Positions 20,930-31,549 of a stretch of 64,000 bases of DNA are shown here, in pieces (position 1 is the first letter of the stretch; every line of letters starts with the position of its first letter). The stretch is from Diplocarpon mali (taxonomy: Eukaryota; Ascomycota; Leotiomycetes; Helotiales; Drepanopezizaceae). The notes under the pieces were generated by a model, which was not told the origin of the DNA, made no database searches, and saw nothing but the letters and a program-made list of their open reading frames with translations. The position numbers were made by a program, and so were the translations under genes. The stretch is from the NCBI GenBank assembly GCA_024741835.1, contig JAENRP010000007.1:124001-188000 (forward strand), given 5' to 3'.

Positions 20930-23587
20930 CTATTCCTCATCCTCCTCCTCCACCAAGGCAGGTGTCCGGCGTTCGTTTCTCCGCTTCGGGCGTCTGTGTC
21001 GGGAGCTGCTAATATTGCTCGCGGAATCGTCGGGGGCCAATTCGCTCATCAACTCCGATTCGGGTTCCCAATCACTCTCACTCAGAATTTCACTTCCATC
21101 TCCCCAGTTTTGTCTTTCGTAGCCTGGCCCTAGTCCTGAAGGCGGGAAACCAGGTGTGCTTGCGTTGATGATGTCTGGAGCCGGTTGTCTGGACTGCAGC
21201 GATATTGAGAGCCCCGCTCCGCGTTCTCGGAGAGCCCGGCGGACCATTTCAGCCTTGCGATGCAGACCTTCGAATGCATCCTCCAGCGCTTCCATGCTGA
21301 GATAGATCTCACGCTCAACTTCTGCCAGAACGGCAATCTCAGTCTCCTCGTCATTAGAGACGGGTTGCCGAAGATGAGCCAATGGCGTGGGTCCCCGAGA
21401 CTGGGACCCGCCGATTGACGAGAAAGTCTGACCGCGTGTGGGCGAGAAAGGCGTGTTGTTCCGCGATGGGTTGGCCTGTCGCGTAGCAGGAGATATCGGG
21501 CCCCGGAACGGTATTCCATTAGACGGTGTAGGCCCTCGAGAGTGGGGGTTTGTTGAGTCATCAGCTCCAGACCACAAGAAGCCATCAAAACGACCAGAAG
21601 TCAGGATCTCCCACTCTGAAGGATTGATGCTCGACAACGTCGCCAAAAGGTTGTGGAGGCTGGGGTGCTTCAACAAGTAGATCGCAGCCTCGGGGTCGCG
21701 AGGCGGATTCGGAAGTCTGTAGAGTCTCTGAATTGAATGCACAGTCTTCACCATGAACTCGGATCGAGGTTTAGATTGGGGTGCTCGAGACACAGGTTGC
21801 AGAGCCGTAAGGCCAGATACCAATGCATTGAAAATCGGCCGATCTTGGTGATCTAAATGAGTGAGGATAGCAAAAGACAAGGTCTCATCGTCGACTTCCT
21901 GTGGGGGAGTAGCTGCGGTTTGAGGGCAGCTGGAAAGCCACTTATCCACGGCGTGCTTGGTCTTCTTGGTCTGCTGAAGGTAATGCTCGCGGAACTGCTC
22001 GTCGATGTCGGGATCCATTTTGACGGGGGATCTAGGTCTCTCAGGTCCACCTTCCCCGGATATGCCAAGACCGCTTGGCAGATCCTCACCAGCTCGAACG
22101 CCTAGTGTAGCGAAGTCGAAAGCCGGCCATACAGGAAGCTCTCGTCGGCCACTGACCCACTCCAAGACTTCGCCCCAACCCAGGCCTCGGCTACCTTCAT
22201 GTGTGGCCAGGTCGGGATGCCGGCACATGACACAAATACATCCCTCAGATGAGAGATCCCGATTGAAGACATTCTCCAGTCGATCAAGCAATCTTCTCGC
22301 GACTGATCGGTATCCGGTAGCAACAGCCATCGATCCATTCTTGTTCAAGACAGCTTCGTATTGATCTAGAATGCCATAGAAAGGTCCGAAGATCCTCTCG
22401 ATCTCAGAGGGAATTGGGGTGGCTTGTCGCGAGCCGCTTTGTTGGGTATGGAGTGGCGGACCAGCAGCCAGCAGTGTTTTTGGAACCGGGCGTGGTAGTC
22501 CGCCATTCTGCATCAAGTAGTCGACTCGAGGAACGTTGATTGGTACGTTCGGAGCTGGCGGTGGAGGGGGAGGCTGAGGCGACTCGTACGCGCTAGACAC
22601 GGTATCCTGACCTTCCAGGTGGATGAACGGAGACGACATTGGCTTGATACTGGCTGCAGCTGGCGGAGGAAATTGAGGAGTCTGGGTCGGAGTTTCCGGA
22701 GACGAGTCGTGGGCTGAGTCTGGCGAAGAATCCGTATCCAGGACTGGGGGCCGCTTGCTAGAACCTCCCGATTCCCTCTTCGCCTGGTCTCGTTTCGGCG
22801 CAACGGACGTGATGTTTGAATCCACCCCGGAGCCGATGCCAGAATCCCGCACACGCAGGTGCTCGGTGGACGCTCCGCCCTTCATCCTTGGCGATTTGAT
22901 AGCTGTGCTGGCCTGGGAGCTCTTAGACTTCATAGAGACCTTCGACCTAGTCGTCGTCTCCTTGATTTGTTCCTTTCCTGCCATTTTGCCGAACCAAGAA
23001 GTACTCGAACCTGGTCTGCATTCATCCTCCACATCCTCTGGTACTTTCGACATTCGACTCGAGGCAGATCTTCTCTGTTGCGAGAATTCGGTTTCAGGAG
23101 GACTTGGGGGCCGGCCATCTTTCGAGATGTTTCCAGGCTTCGAAGGAGCAATGTTCTCCGAGGATTTAGCTCCGCCCTTGCCATCCAAACCCAGATCGGT
23201 CGATTCTGGCGTGTAAGGACTCGTCTGTTTAGCAGCAGGCAGCCGCACGTCGTCTCTGCTGTTGACCGCCTCCTTGCTATAGGTCTTGTTGAAGCTCGGG
23301 TATGGCAGACTGCTCCTCGACGTCGCAGCGGAAGCAGAAGCCGTCCGGGAGAGTTCGGGTACAAGCTCTGCCATGGAAGAAGATGGTTCAGAGCCTCTTT
23401 CGCTCCCCCTCTCCGAATCTTTGTCCTTCCGGCGTCGGTGGGACGACTTGATGACCTCGCCAGTCTCGGGGTCGATGACCTTTGGTCTGGTCTTCCGGGG
23501 TCGATTCGGGTCTCTCTCACTCTTGGATCTATGCCTTCTCTCACTTGGTCTCTCCTCGACATCCTTCTCCTTCTCCTTGTGGCCCAT
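20930..23587 (-). CDS. Large low-complexity protein with a conserved Cys-containing core
   Basis: Intronless, 885 residues. The first 390 residues are basic, Ser/Pro-rich and disordered, with the conserved-looking KTRPKVIDPETGEVIKSS near residues 32-49 and a polyproline run near 338-344. A folded core starts at about residue 392: PSEIERIFGPFYGILDQYEA, RLENVFNRDL, then EGCICVMCRHPD (Cys450, Cys452, Cys455), then WGEVLEWVSGRRELPVWPAF. A helical part follows to about 690 (QRLYRLPNPPRDPEAAIYLL). The C-terminus has another coiled helix (ETEIAVLAEVEREIYLSMEA) and ends in basic then acidic residues. I recognise it as a conserved fungal-type protein, sometimes annotated as a 5-methylcytosine G/T mismatch glycosylase, but I see no glycosylase motif and would not use that name. 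A nuclear or cortical scaffold is possible; function unknown. Confidence 0.8.
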   Translation of the reverse strand: MGHKEKEKDVEERPSERRHRSKSERDPNRPRKTRPKVIDPETGEVIKSSHRRRKDKDSERGSERGSEPSSSMAELVPELSRTASASAATSRSSLPYPSFNKTYSKEAVNSRDDVRLPAAKQTSPYTPESTDLGLDGKGGAKSSENIAPSKPGNISKDGRPPSPPETEFSQQRRSASSRMSKVPEDVEDECRPGSSTSWFGKMAGKEQIKETTTRSKVSMKSKSSQASTAIKSPRMKGGASTEHLRVRDSGIGSGVDSNITSVAPKRDQAKRESGGSSKRPPVLDTDSSPDSAHDSSPETPTQTPQFPPPAAASIKPMSSPFIHLEGQDTVSSAYESPQPPPPPPAPNVPINVPRVDYLMQNGGLPRPVPKTLLAAGPPLHTQQSGSRQATPIPSEIERIFGPFYGILDQYEAVLNKNGSMAVATGYRSVARRLLDRLENVFNRDLSSEGCICVMCRHPDLATHEGSRGLGWGEVLEWVSGRRELPVWPAFDFATLGVRAGEDLPSGLGISGEGGPERPRSPVKMDPDIDEQFREHYLQQTKKTKHAVDKWLSSCPQTAATPPQEVDDETLSFAILTHLDHQDRPIFNALVSGLTALQPVSRAPQSKPRSEFMVKTVHSIQRLYRLPNPPRDPEAAIYLLKHPSLHNLLATLSSINPSEWEILTSGRFDGFLWSGADDSTNPHSRGPTPSNGIPFRGPISPATRQANPSRNNTPFSPTRGQTFSSIGGSQSRGPTPLAHLRQPVSNDEETEIAVLAEVEREIYLSMEALEDAFEGLHRKAEMVRRALRERGAGLSISLQSRQPAPDIINASTPGFPPSGLGPGYERQNWGDGSEILSESDWEPESELMSELAPDDSASNISSSRHRRPKRRNERRTPALVEEEDEE

Positions 23588-24895
23588 AGCTGAGGGTCTG
23601 CCAGCTGAGATCGTGCTGGCGCTTAGCGGATCAAGCTGGGTGGTCGACGATCCACACCTAGCAGTGGGAGCAGCCTTTGCAGCGGTATGCTAAGCTCGTG
23701 CGGGAGCTACCTTCGCAGAGGTGTCTCGAGGTGCGCATAGGTTATATGAAGAGCGGAAAGCAGAGGGAGGCAAGGTGATCGCTGTCGAGGCAAGCCAGGT
23801 AGTAGTGGGGTCGAGGACGGGGTCGATGTGTTGGGCGGCTCTGATTCGTGGTTGGTGTTGTAGAACGAGGCCCGTATTACTGTAGCGACGTGAGGCTGCA
23901 GGTTGCCAATCAAAGAGGCTGCGCGGCGCGTCGGTGATGGGGAGACCGGACCGGACCCGGGGAAAATCATGAGAATGATCAAGTGAACGAGAGAAAGAAA
24001 AGAAAGCAGACGCGGACGAAGAAGGGGTTCGCACTTTTTTGACTGATGGCTGTACGTGCGGAAGTATCTGCAAAAGAGGTGGGCAGGTAGAGGAGAGACC
24101 GTCTCGTCTGTACCTGAGCCGGACAAGAATCGTGCGGGTGCGGTGCGGGTGGGCGGGAGGACTACTCTATTTGGGGGTGGGCGCGGACACGGCGTCACCG
24201 TTACCTGACGGAAGTGTGCCTTGGCTGTCAGGCGCCCAGATGGGTTCACATGGGCGGAGAGGCGGAGGGGAAGGTTGGGACTACACATCGCATCATCAAT
24301 AGCCTCATGAGCCGTCGCAAGGGGTATATGAAGGCACGGCTATTATCGGCGACATGGGTCTCGGCAAAAGGCAACAACAACATCAATGACCAGAATTAAT
24401 CAAGGGACTCGAGCGCTTGCGTGTTCGTCTTTTATGTACATCCAAGGTTTGCAGCTTCGTGTCAACCCCGCGTTTGGCGCGGCGGGGAGTGCCCGGGGGT
24501 GAGACAAGTGGGGAGGGGTCGGCGATTCCATGCCACAATCCTAGTTGGATATCACCTCGCGCTCGAACATGCGTCCAATCGTGCGCCGGGGGAAAACGAA
24601 TCTCGAGTTTGGGGATATAACATCCAACGATCAATCGACCAGGACAAGGAGAACCGATCAATGGACCTGGGCAAGGAGAATCGATCAATGGACCTGGGCA
24701 AGGAGAATCGATCAATGGACCTAGACAAGGAGAATCGATCAATGGACCTGGACAAGGAGAATCGATCAATGGACCTGGACAAGGAGACTATCCACCGCCG
24801 TACCAGCGACTTCTCCGTGTCTCGCGCAATTAATCCAGCATATTTTGCCCTGCCCCCTTGAGGACTCTCTTCGACCATCACCGGGTTCCTGGCAA
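23588..24895. other. Intergenic region with minisatellite
   Basis: Between the divergent promoter side of the 885-residue protein and the 3' end of the phospholipase B gene. The GC-rich first half, with pyrimidine tracts on the minus strand, is probably the promoter and leader of the 885-residue gene. The second half holds the 27-bp minisatellite at 24628-24789. No gene is supported; open frames through the repeat are a consequence of its 27-bp (3n) unit. Confidence 0.5.
24628..24789. repeat. 27-bp minisatellite, six tandem copies
   Basis: Units start at 24628, 24655, 24682, 24709, 24736 and 24763. Each begins CGATCAATGGACC and ends AAGGAGAAT or a close variant. The first and last copies are the most divergent. 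The 27-bp unit leaves both strands open (a nine-residue repeat RSMDLGKEN on the plus strand), but no gene evidence supports translation. Confidence 0.9.
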
Positions 24896-26700
24896 CTATT
24901 GATAGTAGCAGTACTCGTCAAAGCACGCCGTGCAGGCACCTGGCAACGCCTGGCCGGATTTCATCATCACAGCACACCCCAGACAAGTTGCCCAGCCAGA
25001 ATCCCCCCCTTGGGTAGCGATCTGTTGGCCATTAGCAATCATCGAGTCGGTCTCCGCTTCCGAATATACAAACTGAGCCGTCGAGGTTCCCGAGGCATAG
25101 GTGTAATTTGTGTTGGGGAGATACACGATGGTGATTTTCTCAACATCGTGGCACCCGAAGAAAGTGGCTTTCGTATTCAGGCCTGCCGAGAGAAAAGTCT
25201 CGATTGAGGGGATGAAAGGCATGCGGGTGAGACCAGCATTCAGAGACTGCACGTAAGTCGTCAGGATCTCGCTCCCGTTTGGGTAATTGGTGCTCAGGTC
25301 GGCGGAATTGTCGTTGACCAAGATGACGGACACGTTGCGGTCTGGCTGGAGCAGTGGGAATATGGGGTTGTTCTGCAGACTTTCGCCCCCATCGACCAAG
25401 CTCAAGTGATCCTGTGCCGAGACATTGTTGGCGACGTTCGGGGTGGCGGTCGGGGATATGTAGTTATAGAAAGGCTTTGATGTACAGTTAGCCTGGTCTC
25501 TTCCAATTCTTGGGGGGGGGGTTCATGAATTTCGTAACGAGGCGTCGCTCTCCCGCCAATGCCTCCTAGGATAGTGAGACGAAGACAGCACAAATTAGAA
25601 CGTACATTTCGGTAGATGGCGTAAAGATCATCACTGCTCTGCTCGTGAGCATCGGTCTCCAAGAGATCGGCCAGGGCCTTGGCTAGATCCGTGGTCGAGT
25701 TTCCTGCTTTAGGCCGAGCAGAACATAGCTCGTTGAACAGGCTGGACGAAGTCCCGAGAATGTAACCCAAGTTATCATAATTCGTGGTGCACGTGCCATT
25801 CGGCCTCCCCCCTCTCATGGTTGTCCCCAGGTACTTGGTCGGGGTGAAGGCCGACACGTCCTTGTCCCAGCTACCGAACTCGTAGGGACTGAATTCATAC
25901 GTGGTGGCGTTTGGCCCGGGTGCGCAGAGGCCTTCCCAGACCTTTGTCCCGAGCGCGGTAATCAAGGGAAAAGGTACGGCGTGGGAGGTGAAGTTCGACA
26001 ACTCGGTGATGGAAGACAGAGTCGTCTCCAACCCACCAAACGGCCCTTGGAGGAGTTGGTAGGACAGGAGTCTTCCCCATGGGTCGGTGAGGGTCGTGTT
26101 GAATCCGGCCGACTCCTTGCCCCGGAGACTGGTCTTGATCTCGGAGTATGCGACGGCGACAAAAAGATTTGCCGGGACGAACAGGGAATGCTCGAGGGCT
26201 TGCTTCCAAAGCTTCTCTCGCAGGTCGCTGATCGTTGGGTAGTTGTTCCCGGCCATCGACGACAGTAGCCACGCACCTCCTGAAAGGCCGGCATGATAGG
26301 TGAGGGCCTGGTACAGACCACTGGTGCTGACCGCGCCGTCTCGTCCATCGAGAGCTTGGACAACTCCCGCGCCCGAGAGGAGAGATCTGTAGCCCCCGCC
26401 GCTGGTCGTGAGAGCGACCTGGTCACCGTGAGCAGCTCATCCGACAACAAACTCGTGTGCGGGACTTGCCGTGGGTAGCTCCGCCGTCCCGAAAGCCGGA
26501 TTGATCCTTGCCAACCACGACTTCAGAGCTTCATCCGCAACCTCTTTCCTGGCGACTCGGAAGGTCTCTTCATTCTCCGAAAGCCCATCGGCCGCTCGCA
26601 CGAGAGACGTCGTCGGGCAGGTCGCCACTTGGGGAGTATATCCAACATCCGCGTGGACCCGGGCTGCGACCAGGAGCGACAGGAGGTGAGAGACGAGCAT
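24896..26700 (-). CDS. Secreted phospholipase B / lysophospholipase
   Basis: Three exons: 26700-26470, 26418-25606, 25474-24896, totalling 540 residues. The N-terminus MLVSHLLSLLVAARVHAD is a signal peptide. Family features (PLA2_B, PF01735): TTSGGGYRSLLSGAG with Arg88 at the oxyanion site, AGLSGGAWLLSS with nucleophile Ser123, LVDGGESLQNNPI with catalytic Asp376, and a cysteine-rich tail (CLGCAVMMKSG...CTACFDEYC). It removes acyl chains from (lyso)phospholipids outside the cell or at the wall; no GPI signal is evident. Intron 1 (26419-26469, 51 bp) uses a GC donor (GCAAGT) and joins ELPT to VALTTSGGG exactly at the family consensus; read as genomic sequence the frame would stop at a TGA inside it. 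Intron 2 (25475-25605) is 131 bp with a GTACGT donor and a run of ten G on the plus strand. The length is slightly below the usual 600 or so. No sign of inactivation. Confidence 0.9.
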
Positions 26701-26777
26701 GATTGTCTCTCAGCTGGCTGCACTCTCGAGAGATGTACAGAGGCAGAGCCAGAAAAGGGGGGGGGGAGATACATAGA

Positions 26778-26815
26778 GCCGTATATAAACATATCAACAT
26801 ATAAATATATATCTC
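26778..26815 (-). promoter_or_regulatory. TATA-rich promoter element of the phospholipase B gene
   Basis: An alternating AT stretch (TATATAAA and TATAAATATATAT words) lies 80-115 bp upstream of the ATG at 26700. The distance suits a fungal TATA region. Inference from position and composition only. Confidence 0.45.
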
Positions 26816-29800
26816 TTTCCTCGTACAGCGAGTAAGACGGACCGATTACCCCCCTCCGACGGATAGACATCCTCCATACCTACCTTACGTCCCTTACTTG
26901 CCACTCTGGCGCAGACGATGGGGCAACAGATCGACTCGTCAATTTTCCCGGGCATCTCCAACACGATGTTGTGTCCCGACCTGCCCCAAGCGACGAGTCG
27001 ACCACCTCGTCTCCGTATATTCCGCCATGGCCCTCAACCGGCAAGTCGCGCCAAAACAGTCCGGCAGCGTCCGATCTCACCACATTCCCGGCTGCTGTCG
27101 GGACAGCGCGTATGCAGACACCGACTGCACGCCTGTCAAGCTGCACAGAATCCGCACGTGTGCGGAGAACGCTGGAGAAGTTGGGAGCTTGCGCTGCGTG
27201 GGGCTCTTCGACCTGACTGACTGAGCTAGCCTCTTACTCCACAGCTGTCTCGATGTTCACATCCCTTGTCATTTGTAGCTAGGGATGTATGTCCAGGTAC
27301 CGGAGGAAGAAGGCAGCTACTGATGATCAGGGAAAAGATTTCCCGCGCGTCGCTCCGCGTCAATATGAGGTAGAAGGGAGGGAATGCTGTTATGCGTCCA
27401 CTTGGGATCGGTTTAACAATGCTCTTATATATACTCTACGCACTGGGTAAGTGCGATAGGCCGAGGCATGGTAGTATTGGGGATTCTCTACATGTCACAA
27501 AAACCCCCTTTTCCTGAGAGAGACCTTTTTCGAGGGAAAAGACTTTGTTTTTTTCCCGAGCCCCGTCAACCCCCCCTGTTCCGATCATAGACTCCAGTAG
27601 GTTGAGTCAAGTGAACCACGTGGCGTGCTATAGCCTACAGAGAGGTGGATGCTGTTGCTGCGCTTATCCCGGCCTCGAAGATCTTAAATCATTCGAGAAA
27701 CAGGTCTTCCGCCTAAACAGTTGGACGCCCTCCTATGGAATTTTCCGTGTTTGCTGGTGTTTGGAGGAAATATTCGAGAGCGACGCATTTGCCGCTTCTC
27801 GGCTTCCGACCATTCCTACTGATCTTTTTTTTTCCAGGTGGGAACAGGGAGGGGGACGACGACCTAACACCTGTACCCGCTATCTCCGACGAGCCTGCAG
27901 ATTCTTTTAATCAGTCTGCAAGGCGGAGAGTGAGTCCCCTCGACTGCGAAACACTAAAACCCCGGTGGAGTAATGCTAGAACTTCTCAAAAGCTTCGAAT
28001 TGATAAATATTCATACTAAACTCTCTTACAAATACCGTCTTCTTTCGACCTCTACTTATATACTCTAGCATTATTTACATATAACCCTATCATTAAGCGA
28101 AATGCCTGATAATGAATACAGTAGGGATTAAGGCGGGCTATGATATATAAGGCAAAGAGAGGAGAGGACATGTTTTAAAGCCTTGCAGCTTCGTAAAATT
28201 TCAATAAAAGCTTAAGTTCGTAAGAAGGATTATGAATAATAGCCGCTGCTACTTAGTTCGACTCTTAATCTGAGTGAATCAATACTCGCTATTGGCTAGG
28301 CGGCCTCATCCTAGGATAAGGAGCCTCAGACGGCTATACCTGTTGAAGCACCTCTTTAAGAATATACTTGCCCAAGACCATCACAGAGTAACTATTATGT
28401 AAGTTATAAGTTAGACTCCTACCTAAAGAGTAAGGGTCCTTTAATACCATAACAGACGAAACACTAAATTCAAGGGGTTTTTATACTAGTTCCTCCTTAT
28501 GCTTGATACGACTAGAGCGTTTTCCGCTCGTGCAACATAGTCTTGAACTGATATAGCGTATTGAAAGTAGGGGGGGAAAAGGAAGGTAGCTATGGTACCT
28601 TACCTCGCTATCTATATATAATTCTCCTCGCATATTCAGTCAATCGTATTGTCGCATAATTTCATGCACTTTAGATGTTTTGGCCTGCTACGCCCCATTG
28701 GCGTGAGAGTCCGGCGTTCTAATTCGTATAGTGAACTAACTGACTCTCCCGAAGATGTTTCCAGGCACTGTCTGCATTTCCTGTCTCGACAATGGTACAG
28801 TCTGTGCAGTGGACTATTTGCAGATCTACTGTATCTGCTTTATGGACCGGGAGGATGAGGCGCTGGTGAAGCCAGACCGGCGTAGAGTTAATGGGGCGAT
28901 GGACATAGTCTTGGCAGATGGCCTTGGACGCGAAGGCCGGTGCTGCGGCTTGGACCATTGATATCCTGACATCTGATTAGAGATTTTCACCAAGGTGGAG
29001 TAGGGTCTTTTTAATTTTAGTCCTGGGGTGCTGGCAATTTAGGAGCGGGCTGAGATGTATGAGGAGGTTAGTGGGTCAAGGTCGATGTTGTCAGGCAAGA
29101 TGATCTGGAGCATCTTGAGACTGGCTTGGAGAGATCGAGAAAGGAGGAGGTTGTCATGAAGAATCACAAGTATATATCAGAGGCTGCCATATTGTTCAGT
29201 GCGAAATGAAGTTGGAAGAGCAGTGATTTGCATCATTCGAAGCTGTCGGTATCACAGGGGGGTGAGGCACATTACAAATAGGGGTTCCCGTATGTGTATT
29301 CAGTTGTGTCTAATCTACTAGGAGAATGGCCTGAAGGGCCACTATATGCTACTCGCCAAGGCTAATGCTAAGGCTAAACTACCTACATCATGTACCCACG
29401 TGACTTCACTGGTATATGCATTCATTCCTACAGAAGCAGTTCCAGAAGGGAAAGCATTTTAGAGCCGAGAAGTAGAAATCTTGTGACTCGGAAGACGCAT
29501 TCATCGTTGGCATACGTCTCTTGTGCTTGAAAGTTTGGTAATAGAAAATTTTCATTATATGCGTTCAACTGGGTTGGTACCAGTTCTCATGTGCGATTGC
29601 ACAAAACTCGTCCCTTGCAGGCCGGCAATAATAGAAGAAATTCAGGACACCGACGAGTACATCTTGAAGAAAAAGGAAAAGAGAAGGAAAGAAGAAGAAA
29701 AGAAAACGTCGTCTCCATCCCTTGCTGTGCTTTATGGAAGCCATAGGAGTGATTCAGACCATACTATATGCCTAGTAGTGCGATGCCAAGGGCAGTTCGC

Positions 29801-29983
29801 CAGCGGCGTAGAGTTCAGGAGGTCTCGCTAATTTTGTAGGGGCTGGAACTGATAAATGTGTTTTATCGGCCTTTACTGCTCTGAATGTATAAATAAAGCT
29901 AATTAGGCTGCGGAAAATTTGAATGTTATATGTTTTTACCAATTGCAATTACGTAGAAGCATACAAAAGCACAAAGCACTGGA
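26816..29983. other. Gene-poor region between phospholipase B and the dehydrogenase pseudogene
   Basis: Overlapping open frames on both strands at 26880-27224 lie in GC-rich DNA but none has a recognisable motif. From about 27.9 to 28.65 kb the sequence becomes strongly AT-rich with many TA steps, like an old RIP-affected patch; no transposon family could be named. The remaining part to 29.98 kb holds no supportable gene. A short A/G-rich run occurs at about 29668-29706. Confidence 0.4.
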
Positions 29984-31549
29984 TCAAGTGCTTGCCTTTC
30001 CGAGTTTTACTTCAATTGCTTCGCAGACAGCATCCGCCACTTCAATGGTAGTAGCCGAGCCACCAAGGTCTTGAATCATGATTCCCTTCTCGCAAACACC
30101 CTCAACGATATCCTCAAGATTGTCTGCAGCTTCTTTCTCGCCGAGCCAAGCCAACATCCCACAAGCAGTCCAGAAAGTGACTACTGGGTTAGCTGGTAAG
30201 TATCAGTGCATGGCTCATTTATTTGGCGTCAGATGTGATGTTACCGATTCCTAATCCTGTAATATCAAACGCAGAACCATGAATTGGCTCACTTTTTAAG
30301 ATGCTTTATTCAGTATCACCTCTCAAAGAATGATACCAAGCGCTAAGAATCGCCCTGGAGATAGCACGTATTTCTGAGGATTACATCGTGCCTCGAACCT
30401 CTTTGAGCGAGCTTGAAAGAAAAATAGAAACTTGAGCAACACCCACAACATAGATGGGTTATCGCGAGTAGGGTCGAGGTTATTTGTTGGCGCGATACCA
30501 AGGGACCTTGCTAGCGCCGCCGCAAGATGCGAAAGAATATCTGCATAAGGTATCCGCTGCCAACACATTTTTGCTGGTTTCCATATGTTCAATAGGGTAA
30601 CATGACTTGCCAAATAGGTGCAACAATCGCATCCAGCGATTCCGGCTTCAGAGTCATCCGCACAGTCATAGCGTCCACCACTACATCACCGGGAGGCCAG
30701 TCAGTACTTATCACATAGGTCAAGACTAGTATCGAGGAGCTAATACTTGTGAATCATTGCAGCCGGGGAGAATGGCTAATTCTTGGCAATACTTACGCAT
30801 TTTATCAACTTCCACACCTGGGAAATCCTTTGCCACATCCGCGGCGATCGAGTCCCGCATAACCATGCCGTTCCTCTGGGCATTGCTCTTCGTCAGCACC
30901 GTCAGATGCTTCTTCGGCCTCCCTCTCGCAATCTCAAGTGCGAATCTGATGATCCTCTCTACGCCGTGGCGATTAAATATCGAGACTTCGGTTGCGACTT
31001 CGTAAGATTGATTGGAATGCGAGCGCCCCCCGTGCCCAGCGTATTCGCCCTCGCTATTTTCGCGGAGGATTATCCAGTCCAGCTCACCGGGTTCATAATT
31101 GCAAAAACGGGATTGTGTACCCGGGATTGTGTAACCTTAAGACTATCGTGGGGCGTACATTAGCATATTGCTGGAGGGGCTGGCAAATCGCTAGCCGGAG
31201 TTGCCAGAGCGAGATGTGATCCGTGACATCTAAATAACGTTGATACAACACCTTGCTTGTGAAGCTGCGGAGATACGAAACGTGCAAGGGGCTCCAACAG
31301 CACCAAGAAATATCACATCAAATTTCTTTAGGGTCGTCAAGCCATCGTCGGGCATGTACTTCCCCCAGTTTGCTTGTAGGAATCACTGTTCCAGTCGAAA
31401 TTCGTAAACTCGAGATCAGAGGTCTTGAGTGTTGCAGCGAGTTAATTTAATACAGTGATGCCGGCTCCGATGGCTTCTGGGCCAATGCCGTCCGCTGGAA
31501 TAGTGGCTATACGGTAAGTCGGTTGGTTTTTGAGAAGTGAGGGGCTCAT
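29984..31549 (-). pseudogene. Broken tartrate dehydrogenase/decarboxylase or D-malate dehydrogenase-type gene (isopropylmalate DH family)
   Basis: Pieces of one protein occur in order on the minus strand. Start at 31549: MSPSLLKNQPTYRIATIPADG then GIGPEAIGAGITVL. Middle: FDVIFLGAVGAP, DHISLWQLRLAICQPLQQYA, ELDWIILRENSEGEYAGHGG, EVSIFNRHGVERIIRFAL, VLTKSNAQRNGMVMRDS, VDAMTVRMTLKPESLDAIVA. End: YADILSHLAAALARSLGIAP, EPIHGSAFDITG, TFWTACGMLAWLGEKEAADN, stop at 29984. These match the NAD-dependent beta-decarboxylating dehydrogenase family (TtuC/DmlA branch). Breaks: an in-frame TAA at 31442 (CAA to TAA type), a frame change at the C-run 31362-31366, a 14-bp tandem duplication at 31108-31135 with a net +13 shift, and a damaged junction before YADILS near 30550-30620. 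Some introns (for example before EPIHG and after DITGLGI) still splice in frame. Loss therefore appears recent. Confidence 0.8.

Noticed and set aside
20930..23587. 5-methylcytosine G/T mismatch-specific DNA glycosylase as name for the 885-residue protein
   Set aside because: I recall such automatic annotations for similar proteins, but no helix-hairpin-helix or uracil-glycosylase motif is visible.
26437..26460. Premature stop (TGA) making phospholipase B a pseudogene
   Set aside because: The stop lies inside a 51-bp GC-AG intron whose removal restores the family consensus exactly.
26880..27224. Overlapping open frames on both strands upstream of phospholipase B
   Set aside because: GC-rich DNA keeps several frames open at once; none has a motif, signal peptide or splice-supported partner.
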